Shown: one piece after another, positions 18,092 to 26,556 of the stretch
Numbering within the stretch: position 1 is the stretch's first letter
Layout: every line of letters begins with the position of its first letter
Assembly (NCBI RefSeq): GCF_022346995.1
Contig: NZ_JAKRNM010000002.1
Location: forward strand, 372,001 to 436,000
Origin: Paenibacillus sp. ACRRY
GTDB lineage: Bacteria > Bacillota > Bacilli > Paenibacillales > Paenibacillaceae
Direction: 5' to 3'
Length of the DNA stretch: 64,000 nucleotides
The notes under the pieces: generated by a model
The model's input: the letters and a program-made list of their open reading frames with translations, nothing else
Told to the model about the DNA's origin: nothing
Database searches by the model: none
Position numbers and translations under genes: made by a program

Positions 18092-18144
18092 AGACCGTAT
18101 TCTGCAAGAGCAATGTTGTGTTGCTGGCAGGAACGGTCTTTTTT
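18092..18144 (+). terminator. Terminator after the iron transporter
   Basis: AGACCGT pairs with ACGGTCT; the interior contains a second stem (AGCAA/TTGCT), giving a long hairpin followed by six to seven T residues. Confidence 0.8.
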
Positions 18145-18164
18145 GTGGAGCAGTGAGAGTGCAA

Positions 18165-18815
18165 TTATTGCAATTTGGGGTCGATCGGTTTGGAGTGAGT
18201 ACCCTTGCTGACTTCCTCGAAAATATCAGTGGATTTGCCGATAGGGGACGAAGAACCATTTGTGTTTTGCTGTTGGTCGATTGCAGAGGTCTTTGGTATG
18301 CTGTTCCCGATCTGCTGAGCACCAGCTAACCCTTTACCGTACAGCAGTTCCTCCAAATCTCCGATGGTTACTGGACGGGCATGCCGTTTCAACACATAGC
18401 CAAGTTGACCATTAGGCTCAACTGTAGCTGTCTCCAGATCACTAATGCTCGAAATTCCATTTTGCCGGAGGTGCATCTCCAGCTGATCCATGGTGTAACG
18501 CATGCGTTTCAGGTTGGGAATAATGACTTGCCCATCTTCTACAACGATTTTGGAACTCCCGCTCATGATTCGTTCGAACACATTGAATTTCATCTGAAGC
18601 ACTTCAACCACAAGCAAGGTCGCAATAAAAACGGCAGCGGATCCAATGGCTTTGCCAAGTTCGTGATTTGCAATAGGCTGTACAATCGTTGTCCCGATTG
18701 AAATCATGATGACCGTCGTGGCCACACTCATCTGCGAGATGGATTTGCGTCCTGCAATTCGCAGCAACACCATGCCAACCAGCACAAGTAAGATCGATTT
18801 CCATATCCAGTCCAT
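18165..18815 (-). CDS. DUF421 (YetF-type) membrane protein
   Basis: A 216-residue protein with three N-terminal membrane segments (about 5-22, 30-50, 58-78) and the family block LLRIAGRKSISQMS at the end of the first. The remainder is the cytoplasmic YetF domain (VVEDGQVIIPNLKRMRYT, MDQLEMHLRQNGI) followed by a low-complexity tail. DUF421 proteins occur widely in spore-formers and some lie in mobile spoVA operons, but their biochemical role is not established. It is monocistronic here, convergent with the iron transporter. Confidence 0.85.
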   Translation of the reverse strand: MDWIWKSILLVLVGMVLLRIAGRKSISQMSVATTVIMISIGTTIVQPIANHELGKAIGSAAVFIATLLVVEVLQMKFNVFERIMSGSSKIVVEDGQVIIPNLKRMRYTMDQLEMHLRQNGISSISDLETATVEPNGQLGYVLKRHARPVTIGDLEELLYGKGLAGAQQIGNSIPKTSAIDQQQNTNGSSSPIGKSTDIFEEVSKGTHSKPIDPKLQ

Positions 18816-18975
18816 GATTACATTCCCTTCTGTACCAAGTCGTGTATCTGCTTTGCTTAGCCTGTTCGAGATATGGATGGATTATACAATTGATTCGTGA
18901 AGCGCTTGCGGTGGGGAAAATAGTCCCAAAAACAAAAGGACCATTATACTACGTTCCAAATGAGGAAAATGACCG

Positions 18976-19518
18976 ATGTTATTAAGTAGGTTCCTTTCTG
19001 CTAACAAACGAGGAGTGATACAACGTACGATGCATACGAAGATAATACAAGAACTTCTTTCCCAGGAAGATTCCGAAGAGGCTATACAACGAATAACAAG
19101 CATTGATTCAAACAAAGATACATCTCGAAACCATTTACTGATCAAGATTCTGGAAACTACAGAAGATCATGAATTGCGCAACCAAGCGGCTATCGCGTTA
19201 TCTGAGCTTCAAGATGATAGAGCTGTCGAACCTTTGATTCAAGCTATCATGGACCCCGGAACATCGGGAAGCAGAGGAACGTTCTTATACGCTCTTGAAC
19301 ATCTGGATTACATATTACATATAGAGCACATCATTCCGTTTATTGGTGATACCAGTCTGGAAGTGTGTGCACAATCATTTATGCTGTTGGAGCAACTAGA
19401 GGATAAGCTATCCAACGAGCAAATACTTACATGTGAGCAAGTCATTGAGCAACAAATCAGACATAATGAAAGAAAGCTTCTCGTCGTAGCCTTGGACATG
19501 GTGCGGAGCTGGAAGTAA
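18976..19518 (+). CDS. HEAT-repeat-like protein
   Basis: A 180-residue all-alpha protein. The central part (RNQAAIALSELQDDRAVEPL) is a textbook HEAT/PBS-lyase repeat, flanked by related helical hairpins. Such proteins are usually scaffolds; no catalytic residues are seen. Start is uncertain: ATG 18976 follows GAGGA, while ATG 19030 (MHTKIIQELL) follows GAGGAGTGA at slightly long spacing. The neighbours give no functional hint. Confidence 0.7.
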   Translation: MLLSRFLSANKRGVIQRTMHTKIIQELLSQEDSEEAIQRITSIDSNKDTSRNHLLIKILETTEDHELRNQAAIALSELQDDRAVEPLIQAIMDPGTSGSRGTFLYALEHLDYILHIEHIIPFIGDTSLEVCAQSFMLLEQLEDKLSNEQILTCEQVIEQQIRHNERKLLVVALDMVRSWK

Positions 19519-19621
19519 GGATGACGGTGAACTGAACGATTGTCTATCCAGTGCTTTCATTCACCCCTTCCTTTCGTTTACAATAGGGTATTGATTGCAG
19601 CAAACGAAGGAGCGGGTAACG

Positions 19622-20284
19622 ATGGCCAAACAGAAATACTATGTCGTCTGGGAGGGCAAGCAGCCAGGTGTATACAGCACGTGGGCGGAATGCAAAGCGC
19701 AGACGGATCATTTTACCGGAGCAAAATATAAATCATACGAATCCAAATCAGCAGCCGAAGAGGCATATCGTGCCGGATGGAAAGGAAACTGGGGTACTGG
19801 TTCAAGTGGAGCGGGCAGTTCTTCCAAGAGCAAATCGGTCAGTAAGGGAAGAAGCGCCGGGATGGAGACATCGGAAGAAGTGGACTACGACAGTATTTCG
19901 GTTGACGTGGGCACACGCGGAAATCCGGGACCTGTAGAATATAAAGGTGTGGATACGCGCACGGGAGAGATTATTTTCTCCGTAGGACCCATTTCCAAGG
20001 GAACGAACAACCTGGGTGAGTTTTTGGCTATCGTCCATGCCTTGGCGCATCTCAAAAAAGAAGGAAGCGACAAGACCGTGTATACCGACTCGGTGAATGC
20101 CATGAAATGGCTGAAGCAAAAGAAAGTATCCACCACGCTAGCTCGGGATAACTCAACGGAAGAGATCTGGCTCATGATTGACCGGGCGGAGCAATGGCTG
20201 CGTACGAATACGTACAGCAATAAAGTATTGAAATGGCAGACGAAACAGTGGGGCGAAATTAAGGCGGATTACGGGCGAAAATAA
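19622..20284 (+). CDS. rnhA: Ribonuclease H1 with N-terminal viroplasmin (HBD) domain
   Basis: A 220-residue RNase H. Residues 1-45 (KYYVVWEGKQPGVYSTWAEC ... FTGAKYKSY) are the RNA:DNA hybrid-binding (caulimovirus viroplasmin) domain. A charged Ser/Gly linker leads to the RNase H fold, with metal-binding Asp in SVDVGTRGNPG, Glu in NNLGEFLAIVHAL, Asp in VYTDSVNAMKWL and a final Asp in IKADYG. It cleaves RNA in R-loops and primers. ATG 19622 is chosen for its GAAGGAGCGG Shine-Dalgarno and the family N-terminus. It stands alone. Confidence 0.9.
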   Translation: MAKQKYYVVWEGKQPGVYSTWAECKAQTDHFTGAKYKSYESKSAAEEAYRAGWKGNWGTGSSGAGSSSKSKSVSKGRSAGMETSEEVDYDSISVDVGTRGNPGPVEYKGVDTRTGEIIFSVGPISKGTNNLGEFLAIVHALAHLKKEGSDKTVYTDSVNAMKWLKQKKVSTTLARDNSTEEIWLMIDRAEQWLRTNTYSNKVLKWQTKQWGEIKADYGRK

Positions 20285-20485
20285 GCGAAAATTCTGTCCG
20301 TATGTTCCATTATATGTAGTCTATTAGAAACGATATTTACAATTTCCAGTTTCCATTCTATAATCATCTGAATATGATAAGTTACACATATGGAGGAGCC
20401 TGTCATCTGCAGGCCCTCTTTATCTTTTTGGTCCATCCCTTTTTCGTCAAGTTATAGGGTAGAGTACACATTGCAGGAGGCAGAC

Positions 20486-21355
20486 ATGAGTTCCATTTAT
20501 AGAAGTGAAGAAGGCAAGAGCAGTATTCTGGAGGATTATGAAGCCTATCTGGAGAATCTGGGCGAGGGCGTTGATCGGGAATATGTCGAGACGCGTTTTG
20601 GACAAACGCATGTATTGCTGACGGGTCCGGAGAACGGGAAACCGCTGTTCATTCTCCAAGGCGGAAACTGTGTGAATCCGATGACGTTGTCCTGGTTTTC
20701 TTCCTTATTCAAGGATTACCGAATTATTGCTCCCGATACGATCGGTCACCCCGGTTACAGTGAAGAGACACGAATCTCGGCGAGGTTTGACAGTTTGGCC
20801 TTGTGGGTTTCCGACTTGCTGGACCACTATAAGATTGAAAAAAGTGCGTTTATCGGGCCTTCTTTTGGCGGTGGGATCATCCTTAGACTGGCTACTTATA
20901 TTCCGGAGCGTATTGCATGTTCCGTTTTGGTATCGCCTGCAGGACTGGCTGTGGGTTCGAAGTTTAAAACAGCTCAGGACATTGTTCTTCCACTTGTGAA
21001 ATACCGGATGACTTCTTCGCCATCTTCTTTGCAAAAAATTACAGGCACCATGTCATGCAACTGCATGAAGGAAATGGATAAAAACATCATGGGCAAGATC
21101 TTCAAATACGTCAGCATGGAGCAGGATAACCCTAAGCTTACGGAACGGGAAGAGCTGGTGAATTATACGTCGCCAACGCTGCTGCTGGTCGGAGAGAAGG
21201 ATGTCTTTTTCCCTGGGGATAAGGTCATTGAACGAGCTCAGAAAATTATCCCGAATGTACAAGCCGTCAAATACGACACAGGTCATTTTCCTTCACAGGA
21301 TGTGCTCATTCAGATGAATGAGGAGATTCGTCAGTTTTTACAGAAAAACTATTAA
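20486..21355 (+). CDS. Alpha/beta hydrolase
   Basis: A 289-residue alpha/beta-hydrolase of the carboxylesterase/haloperoxidase group. Visible are the oxyanion block LFILQGGNCVNP, APDTIGHPGYS, the nucleophile elbow GPSFGGG (Ser), a late acid in LLLVGEKDVFFPGD and the terminal His in YDTGHFPSQD. No signal peptide, so cytoplasmic. ATG 20486 follows TTGCAGGAGG; an in-frame upstream extension to 20390 has no family support. The substrate is unknown. Confidence 0.85.
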   Translation: MSSIYRSEEGKSSILEDYEAYLENLGEGVDREYVETRFGQTHVLLTGPENGKPLFILQGGNCVNPMTLSWFSSLFKDYRIIAPDTIGHPGYSEETRISARFDSLALWVSDLLDHYKIEKSAFIGPSFGGGIILRLATYIPERIACSVLVSPAGLAVGSKFKTAQDIVLPLVKYRMTSSPSSLQKITGTMSCNCMKEMDKNIMGKIFKYVSMEQDNPKLTEREELVNYTSPTLLLVGEKDVFFPGDKVIERAQKIIPNVQAVKYDTGHFPSQDVLIQMNEEIRQFLQKNY

Positions 21356-21369
21356 TATAGTGCAGAGAA

Positions 21370-21410
21370 GGGCGGATCAAAGCTTTCAAGTCTATTGAAA
21401 TAATCCGCCC
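21370..21410 (+). terminator. Long hairpin after the hydrolase, lacking a U tract
   Basis: GGGCGGAT pairs perfectly with ATCCGCCC and an inner TTTCAA/TTGAAA stem continues it, but no T run follows. It may stabilise the mRNA 3' end or act with another factor. Confidence 0.5.
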
Positions 21411-21657
21411 GATCTGTCGATAACAGTATGAGATGAGTAGTTGAAGATTTAACTAAGATTTTGTAATTCTATCAGGAATAGACTAGTATTGAGTTTGTAT
21501 AGTAATTAATTTATTTTATTATTTCCGCATGATTGTGTTTCAAATCGCTATGATTGGTTTATATAGATGGTTGGCGATAAAACGCCTGCTGATTGGGACA
21601 GAGTAATGCAACATGCGGCAAGTCTTCCGATCGACAAGGTTGAAAAGAGGGTCTGTT

Positions 21658-22647
21658 ATGAGAAAAGACAATTACAAAATGGCACTGCAGCGCAATGTCA
21701 TTCTAAACGATACATATCAGGTAAGACAGGTACTCGCCAGCAGCGAGCTGGCTATTGTATATGCGGGAAGAGACAAAAATACAGGGGCGAAGATCGCCAT
21801 CAAGGAATTTTTCCCGCAGAGGCTGGCTTCGCGGCAATCGGACAAGCGGGGAGTGTACTGTTCTTCGCGCGGTTTCGGCGGGCAGTATCAGGAACTGCTT
21901 GCTTCCTTCCTTGTAGAAGGAGAATTGTTGTCCGGCCTGAGTCATCCTCATATTATTACGTACATAGACCACTTTGAAGAAAATGATACAGGGTATCTGA
22001 TTACCGAGTACTGCAGCGGGATCACGTTGAATGAGTATTTGCGCGAAAACGATCATGCACTGGACCCTGCGTTTATTCAAGGGACACTGCTACCTCTGGT
22101 CGATACACTGGATTACATTCATAAACAAGGAATTCTTCACCGGGATGTGAAGCCTTCCAACATTATGATTATGGAGGACGGAACGCCAATGCTGCTGGAT
22201 TTCGGTTCGGCTGCTCGCTGGCCCATGCAATCTGGTGATAAACAGGCCATTTTCACATCTTCCGGATATTCACCGCTTGAATTCTATTCCGAAAAATCCA
22301 GTCAGGGGCCGATGTCAGACATCTACAGTCTGTCAGCTCTTCTGCACTATTGGACATGCGGACAGCCTCCAATGGACGTGAAAAAGCGGCTGTTCCAGGA
22401 TGAATTACCATCTGTTCGCAGTCACAACACCTATGTGAACCCATGGCTTGCACGTGTCATTCACTGGGGACTGACGGTCCGCTCCGAGAAACGCTGTGCT
22501 TCGCTTGCCTGGGTCAGAAGATCTTTGCGGATTCAGGCCCTAATGTGGAAATTACGCAAGCCAGGCACGTTGGAATGGACGCTCGCAGAGAATGAACATA
22601 CTCAAGTCTATGACCTGGAAACGGGCAAAAAGCACGAGACGGCGTGA
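21658..22647 (+). CDS. Serine/threonine protein kinase-like protein, degenerate glycine loop
   Basis: A 329-residue Hanks-type kinase. Catalytic Lys in AIKEFFPQRL, the catalytic loop HRDVKPSNIMI and the metal-binding DFGSA are present, as is an activation-segment-like TSSGYSPLEFY. The glycine-rich loop is altered (LASSELAIVYAGRD lacks the usual GxGxxG), so nucleotide binding may be unusual. There is no membrane helix or PASTA domain; the protein ends in a short tail. ATG 21658 follows AAAAGAGG; ATG 21679 is an alternative. Its substrate is not hinted at by neighbours. Confidence 0.85.
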   Translation: MRKDNYKMALQRNVILNDTYQVRQVLASSELAIVYAGRDKNTGAKIAIKEFFPQRLASRQSDKRGVYCSSRGFGGQYQELLASFLVEGELLSGLSHPHIITYIDHFEENDTGYLITEYCSGITLNEYLRENDHALDPAFIQGTLLPLVDTLDYIHKQGILHRDVKPSNIMIMEDGTPMLLDFGSAARWPMQSGDKQAIFTSSGYSPLEFYSEKSSQGPMSDIYSLSALLHYWTCGQPPMDVKKRLFQDELPSVRSHNTYVNPWLARVIHWGLTVRSEKRCASLAWVRRSLRIQALMWKLRKPGTLEWTLAENEHTQVYDLETGKKHETA

Positions 22648-22710
22648 AATACAAGAAGATACAAAGTGATATTATGGATGTGGAATTTGTGTATTAAGGA
22701 CAGAGCTAAG

Positions 22711-22750
22711 CCAAATCGACTCGGAAACGTGGAGATTTGGTTTTTTTTAT
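22711..22750 (+). terminator. Terminator after the kinase gene
   Basis: CCAAATC pairs with GATTTGG and is followed by eight or more T residues. Confidence 0.85.
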
Positions 22751-22855
22751 AATGGAGATGTGAAAATCGGACCAATCGCAAGTCCGACAATGACGAGATA
22801 ATGCAGCTATTGTAAGTTTGAAGCTAGATTAGGAGACAAATTTTAGTTTATTGAT

Positions 22856-22885
22856 TTGAAAAGAGTGCTGTATCTCCGATACAAT
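22856..22885 (+). promoter_or_regulatory. Promoter of the Imm48-like/kptA pair
   Basis: TTGAAA (22856-22861) and TACAAT (22880-22885) are separated by 18 bases, about 59 bases upstream of the first start codon. Confidence 0.6.
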
Positions 22886-22943
22886 GTGGTCAGAAAGTCG
22901 AGAGAGTTGGCTCAAATATGGCTGAGAAATGGAGAACTACGAA

Positions 22944-23384
22944 ATGACTGATTTTATTAACGCAGAAGATATTAACGACGTCATTCTGGCAGCGGCTGCG
23001 TCAGAGCTTGAGCAGTTGGTGGACCGGATTTGTCAATTGATCGGCACGCCCTTGGAGCAGACAACAGAGCTGGAGCGGCAGGTTATCGCTGCATTCGGTT
23101 TTGGAGCAGTATACGGTATCACTCATCGGGATCAATTAGCAGAGCCGCAGGCTCATGCACTGAGTATTCGTATGTTGATCAAACCATTCAACTACAGTGA
23201 ACAGCAGGCAGTGGACTTTGCTGACGATCTGATCCGGGTGGCTTCGGACCGGGAGGCGCATCCCGTAATGAACACGATTATTCATCGTGGGATTGACGGC
23301 CACCGTCAATTTAACCAGGAAGATGATGAAGGACTGGCTCGTAATATTCAGGAGATTTTGGCTGCGGTACAACCGGAGAGATAG
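22944..23384 (+). CDS. Imm48-like putative immunity protein
   Basis: A 146-residue acidic, mainly helical cytoplasmic protein. The central region (HALSIRMLIKPFNYSEQQAV and the downstream block HPVMNTIIHRGIDGH) resembles the Imm48 family of immunity proteins found beside polymorphic toxins in Bacillales. No toxin gene is adjacent, so it may be an orphan immunity gene or the family name may be misleading. ATG 22944 with GGAGA eight bases upstream is preferred; ATG 22929 is possible. kptA begins 29 bases later, so the two are probably cotranscribed. Confidence 0.62.
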   Translation: MTDFINAEDINDVILAAAASELEQLVDRICQLIGTPLEQTTELERQVIAAFGFGAVYGITHRDQLAEPQAHALSIRMLIKPFNYSEQQAVDFADDLIRVASDREAHPVMNTIIHRGIDGHRQFNQEDDEGLARNIQEILAAVQPER

Positions 23385-23413
23385 AAGAGAGCTACTAGAT
23401 TTGGGGGATGATT

Positions 23414-23953
23414 ATGATGGATCTGATGAAACTAAGCAAAGAGCTCTCTTATGCTCTGCGGCATGCCCCCTGGGAATATGAGCTGGAGCTGGATGAAGAG
23501 GGCTGGGTGGAGATCTCGCAATTGCTCGTGGCTCTTCATGAAAGTCCGCAGTGGAAGGAAGTAACAGAACCGGATCTGGAGCAGATGATCGAGGCCTCGG
23601 AGAAAAAGAGACATGAGATCCGTTCCGGCCGCATTCGGGCATTATATGGTCATTCCACTCCACAGAAGGTATCTAAAAAGCCTGCGGACCCGCCGGAAAC
23701 ACTGTATCATGGAACACCGGCTCGCGTGGTGGCTTCCATTATGGAGCAGGGATTACAGCCACGCCAGCGGCAATATGTGCACTTGTCCGCAGATATGAAT
23801 ACGGCCGAACAGGTAGGACGCAGACGTGATGATCAGCCCGTAATCCTGAAAATTAACGCCGCACTGGCAGCCAAGGACGGTATCCTCTTTTATCATGGTA
23901 ACGAAAATATCTGGCTCGCCGACCATATACCTGCTCGCTATATCCATCGCTAA
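23414..23953 (+). CDS. kptA: RNA 2'-phosphotransferase (Tpt1/KptA family)
   Basis: A 179-residue KptA. The N-terminal winged domain (LSKELSYALRHAPWEYELEL ... GWVEISQLL) carries the conserved LRH, and the ADP-ribosyltransferase-like C-terminal domain has LYHGT, YVHLSADMNTAEQVG and a late Arg. The family transfers the 2'-phosphate of a spliced RNA junction to NAD, giving ADP-ribose 1'',2''-cyclic phosphate. Most bacteria have no known substrate, so its role is open (RNA repair or nucleotide ADP-ribosylation). ATG 23414 follows TTTGGGGGA. It is paired with the Imm48-like gene. Confidence 0.9.
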   Translation: MMDLMKLSKELSYALRHAPWEYELELDEEGWVEISQLLVALHESPQWKEVTEPDLEQMIEASEKKRHEIRSGRIRALYGHSTPQKVSKKPADPPETLYHGTPARVVASIMEQGLQPRQRQYVHLSADMNTAEQVGRRRDDQPVILKINAALAAKDGILFYHGNENIWLADHIPARYIHR

Positions 23954-24040
23954 CAAGAATATTACCCGCGAGTGAAATAGATTATTTTTTTGTTATTCTG
24001 CTATGTATCCAATGAGTAATTGAATATGAGAGCATGTTAC

Positions 24041-24082
24041 AAAAAAAAGGGGCACATCAACATTTGTTGGTGTGTCCCTTTT
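24041..24082 (-). terminator. Terminator of the NmrA-type reductase gene
   Basis: Read on the reverse strand, AAAAGGGACACACCAAC pairs with GTTGATGTGCCCCTTTT (two imperfect positions) and is followed by eight T residues. Confidence 0.85.
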
Positions 24083-24138
24083 GGATATCCAGCTAATAGA
24101 ATTTCGTTCAATTAGCGGATATGGATTGGAAGAACGTT

Positions 24139-24996
24139 TTACTTGCCCAGAATTGCTTTGACGCCTTCGCTCAGTGGTTGAGCCGGACGACCAAGCAGTT
24201 TCTCCAATGTGTCGCTCTCTACAGCCAGTGCACCTTCACGAATGGCACTCTGCATATCAACCAGCATGGAGACTACAAAGTCAGGCAGACCTGCACCCTT
24301 CATGATGTCGGCATAAGCAGCATTGTCGACGTTTTGCACGTTTATGTCCTGTCCGAGCACTTCACCAACGATAGCTGCTAGTTCAGCTTGCGTGCGAAGT
24401 TTACCAGACAACTCATATACTGAGTTCTCAAGTCCCTCACCTGTAAGGACTGCTGCAGCTGCATGTGCATAATCGCTGCGCGTAGCCCAGCCTACTTGAC
24501 TGTCGTTGGTTGCATGAACCCATGGAGCACCTTGGGTAGCAGCTTGTACGCTGCCTGCTTCATTTTCCAGATACCAGTTGTTACGCAGGAAGGAATAGGG
24601 AATGCCGGATTCGCGGATCGCCTGTTCTGTGGCACGATGCACTTCAGCCAGCGAAAGGGTGTTATCCTCTGCATTCACCACGCTGGTATACGCGATAAAT
24701 CCAACACCTGCATTCTTGGCAGCATCAACGGCAGTTTGATGTTGGCGGATGCGTGTTTCATTGTCGCCATCTGTGGAGATGAGCAGCAGGCGATCCACAC
24801 CAGCGAAAGCTTTGGCAAGTGTATCCGGTTGATCGAAATCACCGTGACGAACGTCGACGCCTTGAGCGTGCAGTGCTTCAGCTTTCTCCGGGTTGCGTAC
24901 ACTTACAGCCAGATCCCCGGCGGATACCGTTTTTAACAAAGCTTCTACGACCAGTGAACCCAAATGACCTGTTGCGCCAGTAACCAAAATTTTCAT
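24139..24996 (-). CDS. NAD(P)H-binding reductase, NmrA/QOR2 (YtfG) type
   Basis: A 285-residue atypical short-chain dehydrogenase. The N-terminal KILVTGATGHLGSLVVEALL is the dinucleotide-binding Rossmann motif; DGDNETRIRQHQTAVDAA and FIAYTSVVNAED follow the NmrA/quinone oxidoreductase 2 pattern, which lacks the usual SDR Tyr-x3-Lys in place. Likely function is NADPH-dependent quinone reduction or redox sensing. ATG 24996 follows GGAGGA; the longer frame begins at a TTG inside it. An Rrf2 regulator gene lies upstream on the same strand, and a candidate Rrf2 operator stands between them, so it is probably an Rrf2 target. Confidence 0.87.
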   Translation of the reverse strand: MKILVTGATGHLGSLVVEALLKTVSAGDLAVSVRNPEKAEALHAQGVDVRHGDFDQPDTLAKAFAGVDRLLLISTDGDNETRIRQHQTAVDAAKNAGVGFIAYTSVVNAEDNTLSLAEVHRATEQAIRESGIPYSFLRNNWYLENEAGSVQAATQGAPWVHATNDSQVGWATRSDYAHAAAAVLTGEGLENSVYELSGKLRTQAELAAIVGEVLGQDINVQNVDNAAYADIMKGAGLPDFVVSMLVDMQSAIREGALAVESDTLEKLLGRPAQPLSEGVKAILGK

Positions 24997-25057
24997 GAAA
25001 TGTTCCTCCAATGATATAAGTATTTTTTTTAAAAAAGATTGGATGTAATCAAGTCCG

Positions 25058-25078
25058 TTATAACAGATGTGATTACAA
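25058..25078 (-). promoter_or_regulatory. Candidate second Rrf2 operator, upstream of the reductase
   Basis: On the reverse strand TTGTAA, eight bases, then GTTATAA reproduces the outer arms of the perfect palindrome at 25555-25575 (13 of 21 positions identical, with conserved arms). It is 62 bases before the reductase start. Confidence 0.45.
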
Positions 25079-25088
25079 CCGAAAGGTT

Positions 25089-25110
25089 AAAAAAAGCTCG
25101 CGATGAGCTT
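25089..25110 (-). terminator. Terminator of the Rrf2 gene
   Basis: On the reverse strand AAGCTC and GAGCTT pair around a five-base loop, followed by seven T residues. Confidence 0.75.
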
Positions 25111-25113
25111 CTT

Positions 25114-25539
25114 TTATTCAGACACATGAACCTGATCCATCATCTGCTGTATGGTTACGCGGTTCAAGCGCTGTTCCATCGCTGTCTGAGCCTCAATGAG
25201 CTCGGCACGCAAGGTACGTTCGATCATGCTGCCCACCGGACAATCCGGATTCGGATGTTTATGAAAGTTGAATAGCTCCCCTTCCTGGACTACTTCGAGT
25301 GCCCGGTATACATCCAGAAGGGTAATGTCCGCCGGGTCCTTTAATAAGGAAGCACCGCCGACGCCAGGTCTGACCTCGATCAAACGGGCCTGTTTCAGCT
25401 TGGACATGATCCGCCGAATAATCACGGGATTTGTATTTACGCTTGAAGCAATAAAATCCCCAGTGCACTCATGGGGTGCAACAGCGATCAAGGACAGGGT
25501 GTGAACCGCAATGGAAAAGCGGCTGCTGATTTGTTTCAT
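25114..25539 (-). CDS. Rrf2-family transcriptional regulator (YwnA-like)
   Basis: A 141-residue winged-helix regulator with the Rrf2 N-terminus SSRFSIAVHTLSLIA, the recognition helix NPVIIRRIMSKLKQARLI, the wing RPGVGGASLLKDP and a single conserved-region cysteine in NPDCPVGS. It lacks the three-Cys cluster of IscR/NsrR, so it is a YwnA/HypR-like member that may sense disulfide or reactive electrophile stress through one cysteine. The promoter contains a perfect 21-base palindrome, implying autoregulation. The downstream reductase is the likely target. Confidence 0.9.
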   Translation of the reverse strand: MKQISSRFSIAVHTLSLIAVAPHECTGDFIASSVNTNPVIIRRIMSKLKQARLIEVRPGVGGASLLKDPADITLLDVYRALEVVQEGELFNFHKHPNPDCPVGSMIERTLRAELIEAQTAMEQRLNRVTIQQMMDQVHVSE

Positions 25540-25554
25540 GGATGATCACCACCG

Positions 25555-25591
25555 TTGTAACTATAATAGTTACAAATTATGATGTTGTCAA
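25555..25591 (-). promoter_or_regulatory. Rrf2 gene promoter with perfect palindromic operator
   Basis: On the reverse strand TTGACA (25586-25591), 17 bases and TATTAT (25563-25568). The -10 lies inside a perfect palindrome at 25555-25575 with arms TTGTAACTAT / ATAGTTACAA around one central base, a clear autorepressor site. Confidence 0.85.
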
Positions 25592-25669
25592 ATCCAAGTT
25601 CCAGATCACCATCCATAACGAAAAGAAGCCATGTCCCCGGATCAGGTGAACCAAGATGGCCAGCGCTGA

Positions 25670-26299
25670 TTATTGGGACAAAGCTTCTTCAGTGATTTGG
25701 CGGATATCGAACGGGGAGCGAATGCCTTCTTCGATCATGTCAGGCAGAATTTTGTCTAAGAAATAACGTACACAGTGAAGGTCGATATTTTTGATTTTGA
25801 TCAGTGCATAACGGTACATGACGATAAATTCTTTCTCCGTATTGCCACGCTGCAGTTCCGCAAAGGCTTCATATACCTGATCCATTTTATCCGCCACTTC
25901 GAGAATCAGACCTTCTACGGAATCGTCTTTGCCTTCTCGCAGCTGCCTGCGGAAAATGTCCTTAAATTCCTCAGGGATATTTTCGTTGATAAAATGCTCT
26001 ACCATCGCTTCTTCCACATGAAGCAGCATGGAACGCAGTTCCAACGAGTAATGTTTGACGGGGGTCTTGATATCGCCGATGAAGATTTCGCCATAGTCAT
26101 GGCTGCTGGTGATTTCGTATAACTTTTTCCAATCGATGCTTACTCCGTGCTGTTCTTCAATATCGGCCAGTGTCTTGGCATACTGTACTACTTTCCAGGA
26201 ATGGGCCGACACACAGTGTTCTTCAAACTTGAACTTGCCAGGCGTGCGAATGATGCGTTCAAGATCGTTCAGTGACCTAAAGTACGTATGAATTCCCAT
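25670..26299 (-). CDS. HD-domain 5'-deoxynucleotidase, YfbR-like
   Basis: A 209-residue HD-domain phosphohydrolase. The metal ligands are visible in order: His in SAHSW (about 33), HD in ITSSHDYGEIFIGDI (about 67-68) and a distal Asp in VADKMDQVYEAF. This layout matches YfbR-type nucleotidases that dephosphorylate dNMPs. ATG 26299 has a moderately spaced purine tract upstream. It is transcribed alone on the reverse strand. Confidence 0.85.
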   Translation of the reverse strand: MGIHTYFRSLNDLERIIRTPGKFKFEEHCVSAHSWKVVQYAKTLADIEEQHGVSIDWKKLYEITSSHDYGEIFIGDIKTPVKHYSLELRSMLLHVEEAMVEHFINENIPEEFKDIFRRQLREGKDDSVEGLILEVADKMDQVYEAFAELQRGNTEKEFIVMYRYALIKIKNIDLHCVRYFLDKILPDMIEEGIRSPFDIRQITEEALSQ

Positions 26300-26456
26300 C
26301 TAAGCTATCATCCTTTGTTGGTTGAGTATGATCCGACTATACTTTAATTATGTTAACCACGGATTAACGATGTATGCGAGAAAGGTAAAAATAACTTAAT
26401 AGGGAAAGACACAGACATAGGGATTAAGAGGCAAGATGGATATCCGGGACAAAACC

Positions 26457-26514
26457 AAAAAACCACCATATCTACTGAACGTATATTCAGCGAGATTTAT
26501 GGTGGTTTTTTTGA
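26457..26514 (-). terminator. Bidirectional terminator of the nir operon
   Basis: AAAAAACCACCATA pairs with TATGGTGGTTTTTT across a 28-base loop; T runs exist on both strands. Confidence 0.8.
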
Positions 26515-26556
26515 TTTTTTTATGATTCACGTTTAATGAAAATGTGTGATGTACAA

